Assembly (NCBI RefSeq): GCF_001522545.3
Contig: NC_031778.1
Coordinates: forward strand, 24,095,797 to 24,159,796
Direction of reading: 5' to 3'
From: Parus major
Lineage: Eukaryota > Chordata > Aves > Passeriformes > Paridae
DNA length: 64,000 nucleotides
A program made the translations under genes and the position numbers. Below the pieces are notes generated by a model, which saw only the letters and a list, made by a program, of their open reading frames with translations, was not told the DNA's origin and did not search any database. Below are positions 55,464 through 64,000 of this stretch, in pieces (within the stretch, counting starts at the first letter, position 1; each line of letters opens with the position of its first letter).

Positions 55464-58400
55464 GTAGGGCCGGGGCACTGCAGCCTGCGTGTGCTGGACT
55501 GGAGCTGTGCAATGCATCGCTCTGGAAGGGACCGCAGAGGTTCCCTGTGCAGGGACACCTTCCACTGCCCCAGGCTGCTCCAAGCACCAATGTCCAGCCT
55601 GGCCTTGGACACTTCCCGGGATCCAGGGGAGCCACAGCTTCTCTGGGCAACCTGTGCCAGGGCCTGCCCACCCTCCCAGGGAAGAATTATTTCCTAATAA
55701 TAATGGTTATATCTTCTCAGGATGATTCTTCCCTGTGCCTGGACCCCTGTGTGGTTTGACACTGGGAACCAAACAGGTTTGGTTTGTCCCCTGCCCCGTG
55801 CGAAAGCACAGCCTGCTTGGAGGCTGGCAGAACCCATGGCTATATGCACTGGATTTAATATTTTTCTAGGGTAAAACGTGTGGGAGACCTGCCTCGTCAT
55901 TATCTTGGCTGACCTAAGCACTCTGGAGGAACTCTTTTTTTTTCCCTCCTACTTTAATGACTGTGGACTAGATTACTCTTTAAAAAATACAAGCCAAAGT
56001 CTCCATCTGGGAAGAAAGAAGAGGGGGGAATTAAAAAAAAATGAAATTCTTCCAATATGTTTTTCACAGAATAGAAATGAAGGTATTCAGATTGAGCATG
56101 TAGCCAGTTTCTGAAGGAAGGCCTTGTTTCAGTAAATTAAGGGGGATTTGCCTTTTCTCTTTAGCAAATCAAATGGAGTGTGGTAATCCAAGCATAACTA
56201 GCTGTTAGTGGAGGGCTGTTTCTGTCTGCTGGGGTTTGGAATCTTTCTCAGAAAGGTTCTGTGTGGAGGTTGATGTTAGGGGTGTTACCCAGGAGATGCC
56301 TCACTGTGCACCTGGTTTGGTTGCTAGTTTGAGGGAGGACAGGAAATCCTGGCACCACTTGTGGCTGCAGTCTCAGGGTGACCCTGGCAGTGAAGAGCAG
56401 ATCCTCATGGTCTCAGTCTCTTCTCCCCCTCTCACACCTTGCCTGTGCCATCTCAGAGATCAGGTATGCCAAAACAGGCTGGAATTGTTGTGTGGAGGAA
56501 GTTTTGCATTCTGTCCTGCCCCTTCCTCAGGCATGAGTCAGGACAGCAGGTTCAAGGCTGCTGTGCTTGCCTGGTTTCTGCAGCTCTCACCATTCCTAAC
56601 TAGTCCTCCTCTTTGCTCCCTGCTGCCAGCCTCGTGTCTGGCCTATGTCAAGGAGCACAGAGTGGCCCTTCACGAATCCCAGGTGGTTCCTGCCTTTCCC
56701 TGGAGCTGTGCAGCTCCTGGGCTGGCCTGTCCCTCTCACTGCAGTGCACACTGACGTCTCTGCTGCTGATGCAACTTGCAGGCACTGGTGTTCACACAGC
56801 TTGGCTGGGCTGTACTACCCTCACTGCCCAGGGTTTTGGTTGGTTGAGGATTTTTCCTCTCAGGGCAGTTTGTATAAATGGATTTGTTACTATTACAAAG
56901 GTGCTGCTTCTAAAAGATACTATCCCAAACCCAAACAGCTCCTGTCCTGTCCTGGACTATTGATGTGGGTGGAATAAGAACAGCAAATAACTGCCACTGT
57001 AGTTGCAGGACATGCTTTTTCAGGTGGTAAAACTGTAACAAGTTTTTTGTTTCCCAGTGGTGTGACTGGCACAGTTTGGTGTTTCCAGCTGAGAGCAGCA
57101 GGAGTAACCAGCTCCCCCAGGAGCTCACTGGTCCTTGTCCTGGCTGTAAAGGGCTCGTGATGAGCAGGTTTGGGCAGGTAAAGCAGCAGAAAACTTTGCT
57201 GCTGGAAAAGGTGAATGTTTTCTGCCAGCTCATATCTCTGAGCGCTTTTGTCCTAGGCTGAGCTCAGTGCTGGGGAAAGAACAAGTCAATACTCCATGAT
57301 CCAGAGGGGCAGCACCCTGAAAGAATGGCTGGAGCTGTGCTGGGGGGGTTTGGTTTGGTTTTCGGGGAAGGTTTTTTCCCCCGGGGGTGCTGGCACTGCC
57401 CAGGCTCCCCAGGGCATGGGCACAGCCCCGAGGCTGCCACAGCTCCAGGAGAGTTTGGACAGCGCTGCCAGGGTTGTCTTGTGTCAGGCCAGCAGCTGGG
57501 ATGATCCTTGTGGGTCCATCCCAGCTCAAGATACTCTGTGATCCTAAATCAGCTTTCAGTTGTTGAGAAGCAGCAGCAGCATTCACTGTTCTCATTAACT
57601 TCAGGAAATATGGACAAATGTGAAACCATCATCAAATTCACCAAACCAAAGGCTGTGCTAGGCTGTGTCAGGCTGAAGTGGCAGAGAAGGAAACAGGAAA
57701 AACCCTTCTGTGAGCTGATTGTCCTGGCACATCCAGGGGTTTATTTAGCATTGCTGTTCAGGTGACTTTTGGTGTTTTTAAAAGCAGGGGAAGCTCCCTG
57801 GCTGGGTTTGTGATTCCTGCCTGGTTTGCCCATCACAGTGTGAAGGACAGGGAAGGAGTGAGCACAGGACAAAGGTGCCCCTTAAAGGCCACCCCCACTC
57901 ACCTGTGCCAGGGACTGGAGCACCCCTCCTCCTGGTACCTGTACAGTTACAGCTGTTGGGACCTGGGGGCCTTCTTCATGGCTGTTTTCCAGCCTGATCC
58001 ATCCCTGATCTAGTTCAAAAACTTGTTTTGCCCATCTCAGTGGTTTATTGTAAACTCTTACTTTCAAAGTTTTTTTGCTTATAGCGTGTTAGTGAGGTTC
58101 CTTGTATTTGAAATGAAACGTACTTTATTTTTGTGTAAACTGCCTACAGCCTCAAAAAAAACAATTTTTCTTGTCTGAACTACTATATATATATGGTGGG
58201 TTTTTTTCTTTTTTTCTTGCTTTGCTTTGTTGCTGATGCAGCCCCTGCAGTGCTGTGCTGCAGCTGACAGGGCTGGCCTGATCAGGAGCACTCATGTGAT
58301 GATGCTCAGAGCTATTTCTATCCCCATCCTTGCACTGTGTGTCTCTCACTGCAGTGGTAATGCTCAGGGTTATTATTAGAGAACTGCTCCTCTGTGTCCT

Positions 58401-61400
58401 TTGTAGCCAGCAGCTGTGATTAGTGAGACTCTCAGAAAATGCATTTTTCCTTGAGAATGTCTGTTACGAACACTTTTTTTTTTAAGAGAGAGCAATTTGA
58501 CAGTGTTGCTTGTGAGGTCACGTTTATTTTAGGAAAAGGAAAAGTTGCAGAAATGGCGTGAAAAGCCTTTTTTCTGTTACCTTGAGAATGGTGGGAGCAG
58601 TCCTTGCATGTTTTCTTCCATGCTGGCTGAGCCTGCTCCCTTCCTGTGCATGAGAAGAGGGGATAATTGACTGAACCTCTGCCCTATCTCTGCCCTTTCA
58701 CCAGCCCTCGCTGCTCCTTCCCAGTCTCCCAGAGCTGCTGGAGCTGCTCCTGACCAGGAAGATTAAAGGCTGCTTCTGTCCTACCCTCTGCACATGGCTG
58801 GGCTCTTCCCTGCCTCTGTCATAGAGTCAGAGGACGGGAGTATCTTGAATTGACCATTCAGAGTGTACTCTTGGTTTTTCACTGCCCCACATCCATGATT
58901 TAGCAGATACTGATCTGCTTTAAACAGAGCACTTGAATGCTGGCAGGTGTCCAGCCAGACAAATCTGAGGATTCCTTACAACTCTGTTAAAACTTTCCTC
59001 AGGCCATCTTCACACTCCTAAATCGCTGTTTCCTCCAGGTGGGAGGTGGATCTTAGATAGGGATGAGGAGCAGAGGCACAGAGTGGTTCCCTGACTGCAT
59101 GGTAAGGCAGCTGGGGAGGAGTTCTGCCTCTGGAGGTTCTTCTAACTGTTACATGTGGTTTTCCTCCTGTATCAGCCTGTAGTGGTTGTGTGTAATCCTT
59201 CAACACGTTCATTTTTCCTTCTGTTCCTCCTCCAACATGCTTGCTGTGGTAATAACCCACCAAACAGCCAGGAGTGACCTGGTTTCCTACTGCTCCTCTG
59301 CCTCAGCTCCTGCAAACACCTCATTTCAGTGACCCTGTGTCACTCATTGTATGTAGCTCTGTGCTTGCAGTTTGCTTTTTCTGCTTGTTTTTATTCCACT
59401 TAGATTATTAGGTTTATATTCTACAACTGTCAATCATGGCTGCTACAAAGGAATTTTTATTTTATTTTATTTTTCCCTCCAGATTTCCTGTTTTTCTGGG
59501 GAGCTGTCTTCTTAGTTACCACTACATTGGTTGCCTTTTTGAAAAAGGAAAACCAGGAGCTGATACCAGCAAAGGAAGAAACAAAAGGCATCACTGACAC
59601 GTACAAGCTGCTATTCTCAATAATCAAGATGCCAGCAGTTCTTACTTTCTGTCTCTTGATCCTCACTTCAAAAGTAAGTAAATACATTGAAGAATTGTTA
59701 AGTGCTGGCATCAGAGTCTGGAAGTCTGCTGAGTCCCTGGGATGTAACTCAGTTTTGCTATTGGCTGTCATCAGAGTTATGAATTTTCACATGAAATTTA
59801 AGCAGAATGGCTTATCTCAGTGTGCTGAGCAGGGCTGTGCAGCAGAAAAGCTTTCTGTGAGCTTTTGTGTTTAACACAAGCACTGAAGAGAAGTTCGGTG
59901 GCAGTGTGGTATTAAAGTAAAGTACATTTTTAAACAGGCTGTGTAGCCTGCAGTTAAAAGGACAGAAAATGTTTCTTTTTAGGTCAGAATCCCCAGCTCT
60001 GTCCAAGCTGGGTTTCCATGGCTCCTGTTGGACACTGAGGATGCCAAGAGCAGTGAAGGCACAGGAATGAATGGCAGTGCTACTTAATGTTCTTGGAATC
60101 ATTTTGGCTCTGATGACAATAAGAGTATGCAAGTGTAGAGCATGTAGAACTAATTTGGAAATCAAATCAGGGGCAGAAGTAACTTGTCCTGTATCCCATT
60201 TCTCAATTTACTTGTTAGGCAGTAAATTGAATTTCTAGCCAAACTCCCTGTTCTCCTCAGCTTATTTTGTCTCCTTGACATTGCAGGTTGGGTTTTCAGC
60301 AGCAGATGCTGTAACAGGACTCAAACTGGTGGAGGAGGGAGTCCCCAAAGAGCACCTGGCCCTGCTGGCTGTTCCAATGGTTCCTTTGCAGATTATCTTG
60401 CCTCTGGTTATCAGCAAATACACAGCAGGCCCACAGCCGCTGAACACCTTCTACAAAGCAATGCCTTACAGGTAAAGCCTCACCTTGGAGGAACACAGTG
60501 ATAGGTGTGCTCAACCTGTGTGTTCAGATCACGTGCAGGGTTTTGTGTGTAACTCTCTGACTTGCAGGTCCAGAGAAGTGTCAGGATTGTCACAGTGAGT
60601 TGAACTGTGTGGTTCATGCAGTGTCACTGTGTGGAAGCAGAGCATGAGGTGTTTGGGATGTGCATGTACAACAGCATTAGAGCAGTGCTCTCCTGCTCCT
60701 GCTTAACAATGGCACTGCTTGTCAAATATTTGGTACCTAATTCTGAGATAGAAATAGGTGTAACTATTCAGATTGTAACTATTTTAATGTATTCTCTATG
60801 ATTGGTCAGTGGTTGCTTTGTGTTGAGGAAACACATGGGAAGAATTCCTTGGAATAACAAATCATCTTTCTCATGCCTCCAGGTTGCTGCTTGGCCTGGA
60901 ATTCGCTTTCCTGGTGTGGTGGGCTCCTAAAGTAAAGCATGAAGGAGGATTTCCTGTCTACTACTACGCTGTGGTGGTGCTGAGTTATGCTCTACACCAG
61001 GTAACACTCACTGTGTGGGAAGGGGAAATGCTGGTCCCTGTCTTGTCCTGGGTCACACTGGAATCCCTCCAAGCCTGACCTGTGCTGTGTGGCAGAACTG
61101 ACTTCCAGTACTCTTAGCAGTGTTATTCCTCCCTGTTCCCTGTGCTCCATTGGACATCTTCTGTGGAGCTGCTTTTAGTTGTCCCTGTCTGGTGTAATTC
61201 CCCAGATTCCTTTTTCCCCAGACCCAGAAGCTCAAAAGCACAGAGGAGCTGGAGAAGTCCCAGAACTGTGTGTGAGCTTGATAGGCATGCTGATGAATGC
61301 ACTGGTTGTGCAGATAAATAAAGTTATGTGATCCTGGTCCTAGAAAAAAAACCTTGATTGTTGGAGGAACATCGTAATGGATCTTATCCAAAGACTTGGG

Positions 61401-63763
61401 AAACAAACACCTGGTACAGCGTGGTCTTGGGACCAGAACTGAAATGTATGCAGTGCCTTGAGAGGTGATCTTCAATGCAGCAGGGTTGTGTTTAGGTGCT
61501 ATTTTAGCTGGCTGATTGTATTTCAGTTTGATAACCCGAGTGATGCCAGTGCATGCGAGGCTGGGTCTGTTGCAGCGACGCCAGACAAGCGGCAAGGTGT
61601 CAGCACAGGGCCAGGCTGCAGGAGGAGCTGCTGCTGCTGCTGGGGTGATTTCCCAGTCGGTGCTGCTGAGCTCAGGGGATCTCTCAGCAGGGTTTTCGTG
61701 CTGGGGGTTTCAGTGGTCTCTGCAGGAGGGGACAGACGCTCTGGCCTGTGTTTGTCCCTCCAGATCACACTGTACAGCATGTACGTGGCCATCATGGCCT
61801 TCAACGCCAAGGTCAGCGACCCGCTCATCGGGGGCACCTACATGACCCTGCTCAACACCGTCTCCAACCTGGGGGGCAACTGGCCCTCCACGGTGGCCCT
61901 GTGGCTGGTGGACCCCCTCACGGTGAAGGAGTGTGCCGGGGCCCAGGGCCACACCTGTGCCACCGCGGCGGCCGCAGAGGTGAGGCTGGGGCTGGGGGGT
62001 CTCTGCTCAATGTCTCTATTAAATTGCTTCTTGTGGTATTTTTTTGCCTGTGAAAACCTTCACAGTGTATAGCTTGTGCTTAAAAATTCCCACTGATCAA
62101 GCTCATTTTCCTGTCTGATAAAATCCAGTCTGTTAGCACCTGCACAGTCTGAATAACCAACCCCTTCCCCAGGGTTTGCAGCTGCAGGGTAGTGAGCCCT
62201 TTCTTCCTGTGCTGAGCTGGGGTAGAAGCACCAGACTGGTGCCACATTCTGTGCAGTGGGAGGAGGCTGTAGGTATGGATTTGAGTTGTGCAATCAGGGA
62301 CTCTGTCCTTGGCAGGTCCCCCAGGGCCCTCCATTTCTGTGGCAGGTTTTTCTTCCTCCTGTCTCCCTGGAGGCTTCTTATCTGCCTGCCTTGATAACTT
62401 CTCCAAGATGCTGCTCTGCTCTCTGATTTTGGTGTCCACTTTCCCCATGAAATCAAGTGGGACTGGCTGCCTGCCCAGTTCTAAGAGCCTGTGGAAAAGA
62501 ACAAAGAACTTGCTGTACACAGATCAAACAGCAGGACACAAAACTGCTGGGAAAGCAACATTTCAAATTCACCTCCTCACAGCAAATGAGACATTTGACA
62601 TGGCTGAAGAGTGGAAATGTTTGGGGTTTTTTTTTCTGTGCTCATGACTGAGATTTATTTCACTCCTGAATGCCAGGATGCTCTAGGACATGGAGGTTCT
62701 CTAAAGGATCAAAGTGTTCTGGACTCCAGCAGGACTTGTCTGGAGTTGCAGTTTTTCTTGGTGCAGAGGGGAAACTGCTTCTGCAGTGGATGCTTTCCCA
62801 GCCTCTCGCTCATTAGCTTGTCACTAATTAGGTTCCTTGTGTCTCAGCCTCTACTGAACTTGAGTCCTTCCTCCTTCACCTCACTCCTCCTCCTGGCTGG
62901 TGACATTCCACCACCACTCCCTTCTTATTCCTAATCTGATCGTGACATGTCTCAGAATAATGAAATGCTGGCAGAGCCTCAGCTCAGAGAAGTGATTAAT
63001 CCTGGGATTAGAGCAGTGTTGAAAGCCAGAGAATAGCAGAAACAATCCTGGGCTGTACAATCACCTTGTGAATGCTGGGGGTTTGTCTTCCAGTTCAGAA
63101 CCATCTTGGGCACGTTTCTCCCAGATACAGAACTGCAGAATCATGGAGTGGGTTGGTTTGGATTAAAGCCCATCCAGTCCCACCCCCTGGCATGGGCAGG
63201 GACTCATTCCACTATCCCAGGTTGCTCCAAGCCCTGTCCAGCCTTGTCTTGGACATTTCCAGATCTGGGGAGCCCCCAGCATGGATGGCTAGGAGAGAAA
63301 TCGTCTTCATGAGGCTGGGACAGTGGTTGCACCTGCAGGCCAGCACGGACAGTGGGGCTGTTTCTGTTTTCTGGAGTTTGCCCTTTGGGCTGATGTGCTC
63401 CATTTCCCACATGTTTAGAGCAGGTTTGGTACTTTGTTACTTTTCATGCTGCTGATAAGCTCAAAAGCCTCTCTCCCAACTGCACAGGAAACAGCAAAGA
63501 GTAAACAACTCTATTTAGTCATGGCCAGGAGCAAGGAGACCCTGTCAGCTGTGCAGTGCTGTGTGCTCAGTGCCTTTCCCTGTGCTCTGTTGTAGCTGTG
63601 CTCAGCAGCTGGGGGCTCCTGCCTGACCACCCTGGACGGGTACTACGTGGAGTCTGTCGTCTGCCTCGTCCTGGGCTTTGCCTGGTGGTTCTTCCTCGGA
63701 CCAAAATTCAAAAAGCTGCAGGAAGAAGGACCGTCTTCGTGGAAGTGCAAGAGGAGCAATTGA
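54740..63763 (+). CDS. SLC33A1: Acetyl-CoA transporter AT-1; complete, 6 coding exons
   Basis: Multi-pass ER-membrane carrier that brings cytosolic acetyl-CoA into the ER lumen, where it is used to acetylate secretory-pathway proteins and, in some tissues, gangliosides. Coding exons: 54740-55463, 59483-59673, 60287-60471, 60883-61000, 61764-61979, 63596-63763. All junctions are GT/AG and sum to 1602 nt (533 aa; human 549). The difference is mainly a shorter cytosolic N-terminus. Diagnostic segments are ILLLLVLYVLQGIPLGLAGS, YTDQAFFSFVFWPFSLKLLW, AATQDIAVDGWALTMLSREN and GGTYMTLLNTVSNLGGNWPS, with a C-terminus ending WKCKRSN. Ser96 corresponds to human Ser113, the residue changed in spastic paraplegia SPG42. 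The ATG has G at -3 and +4. The 3' UTR leaves the window. Confidence 0.98.
55530..55700 (-). mobile_element. CR1 fragment in SLC33A1 intron 1
   Basis: Reverse CR1 with CCAGGCTGCTCCAAGCACCA and the CTCTGGGCAACCTGTGCCAG block. Its 3' terminus is missing. Confidence 0.8.
57380..57550 (+). mobile_element. CR1 3' fragment in SLC33A1 intron 1
   Basis: Sense CR1 of another subfamily, ending GGGATGATCCTTGTGGGTCC, then AAGATACTCTGTGATCCT. Confidence 0.7.
59483..59673 (+). CDS. SLC33A1: SLC33A1 coding exon 2 (residues 242-305)
   Basis: Codes FLFFWGAVFLVTTTLVAFLK, a membrane helix, then a loop with GITDTYKLLFSIIKMPAV and LTFCLLILTSK. Acceptor CTCCAG; donor AAA|GTAAGT. The loop has one residue more than in human. 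Confidence 0.98.
60287..60471 (+). CDS. SLC33A1: SLC33A1 coding exon 3 (residues 306-367)
   Basis: Codes VGFSAADAVTGLKLVEEGVP and on to IILPLVISKYTAGPQPL, NTFYKAMPY(R). Acceptor TTGCAG; donor ACAG|GTAAAG. Confidence 0.98.
60883..61000 (+). CDS. SLC33A1: SLC33A1 coding exon 4 (residues 367-406)
   Basis: Codes LLLGLEFAFLVWWAPKVKH, a membrane helix, then FPVYYYAVVVLSYALHQ. Acceptor CTCCAG; donor CAG|GTAACA. Confidence 0.97.
61764..61979 (+). CDS. SLC33A1: SLC33A1 coding exon 5 (residues 407-478)
   Basis: Codes ITLYSMYVAIMAFNAKVSDP, the conserved GGTYMTLLNTVSNLGGN stretch, then VDPLTVKECAGAQGHTCA. Acceptor CTCCAG; donor GAG|GTGAGG. The last 15 residues are alanine-rich and diverge from human. 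The exon is GC-rich again. Confidence 0.97.
63132..63300 (-). mobile_element. CR1 3' fragment in SLC33A1 intron 5
   Basis: Reverse CR1 starting GCAGAATCATGGAGTGGGTT, with CAGGTTGCTCCAAGCCCTGT. Confidence 0.85.
63596..63763 (+). CDS. SLC33A1: SLC33A1 coding exon 6, last (residues 479-533)
   Basis: Codes LCSAAGGSCLTTLDGYYVES, the last helix VVCLVLGFAWWFFLGPKF and the tail KKLQEEGPSSWKCKRSN, then TGA at 63761-63763. The acceptor is TTGTAG. Confidence 0.98.
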   Translation: MCSAAGGSCLTTLDGYYVESVVCLVLGFAWWFFLGPKFKKLQEEGPSSWKCKRSN

Positions 63764-64000
63764 TGCACTTAGGTGTTGGATGGAGCAGCGAGGTGGTTTT
63801 AGTTTTATTACAAGGACTTATCCCATAATCAGCACCCCGGGATCTCGGTGTTTCTGGGCCAGGGAGATCTGTGTGGCCGAGGCAGGGCTGTGTGTGGCAC
63901 CGCTGCCCTCCCCACAGCACAGGCTCAGCTCAGAAAGGAACGGCTGAAGCAGCACCTCAGTGCTCCATGCTTACCCCTGACCCCAGAGCTGCTGATCCCG
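63764..64000 (+). other. SLC33A1: SLC33A1 3' UTR (partial)
   Basis: Sequence after the SLC33A1 stop codon up to the window edge. No AATAAA is present, so the transcript probably ends beyond the window. Confidence 0.7.

Larger units (their letters stand above)
55464..59482 (+). other. SLC33A1: SLC33A1 intron 1
   Basis: A 4-kb intron with CR1 pieces at 55530-55700 and 57380-57550. A short AT run lies at about 58185. No other exon or gene is recognised. Confidence 0.85.
59674..63595 (+). other. SLC33A1: SLC33A1 introns 2-5 region (with exons 3-5)
   Basis: Introns 2 (59674-60286), 3 (60472-60882), 4 (61001-61763) and 5 (61980-63595). Intron 5 contains a CR1 tail at 63132-63300. Nothing else is recognised. 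Confidence 0.85.

Noticed and set aside
54583..55467. 294-codon open frame overlapping SLC33A1 exon 1 in another frame
   Set aside because: It lacks stops only because the DNA is very GC-rich. The conserved product is in the frame starting at 54740.

Overview
This is a vertebrate nuclear window, almost certainly from a bird and probably a songbird. The evidence is intron-containing genes, many 5'-truncated CR1 LINE tails (about 20 recognised), two ERV-type LTRs of a kind I recall from passerine genomes, and GC-rich minisatellites, several of which end in assembly gaps. Gene order and strands match human 3q25.31 in reverse: SLC33A1 (+), GMPS (-), KCNAB1 (-).

Layout. Positions 1-24180 hold the 5' part of KCNAB1 on the minus strand. 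Two alternative first coding exons are present: the Kv-beta-1.3 type (23909-24180) and the Kv-beta-1.1 type (8527-8744). Both end in the same splice phase, so both can join the common aldo-keto-reductase-like core, whose exons lie left of the window. The rest is intron with CR1 tails, minisatellites and a 370-bp solo LTR with a 4-bp target duplication. Positions 24181-31683 are intergenic DNA plus the GMPS 3' UTR, with a proximal polyadenylation signal at 31257 and a possible distal one at 29078.

Positions 31684-53423 hold the complete GMPS gene on the minus strand. I rebuilt 16 coding exons with consensus junctions; they sum to 2082 nt, which is 693 codons plus a stop, the same length as human GMP synthetase. 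Positions 53424-54739 are a divergent GMPS/SLC33A1 promoter of about 1.3 kb. It carries Sp1- and ETS-like sites, a perfect CRE palindrome, a GATCCC-type minisatellite and a CR1 fragment. Positions 54740-63763 hold the complete SLC33A1 gene on the plus strand (6 exons, 533 aa, the ER acetyl-CoA transporter); its 3' UTR runs off the right end.

The three genes are neighbours but not one pathway. GMPS makes GMP in the cytosol, SLC33A1 imports acetyl-CoA into the ER, and KCNAB1 encodes a cytoplasmic Kv channel subunit. Only GMPS and SLC33A1 plausibly share regulation, through the divergent promoter. I found no evidence of a new gene system. The most interesting points are regulatory: an LTR 38 nt from a GMPS splice donor, a minisatellite overlapping the likely branch point of the same exon, and the LTR between the two KCNAB1 first exons.
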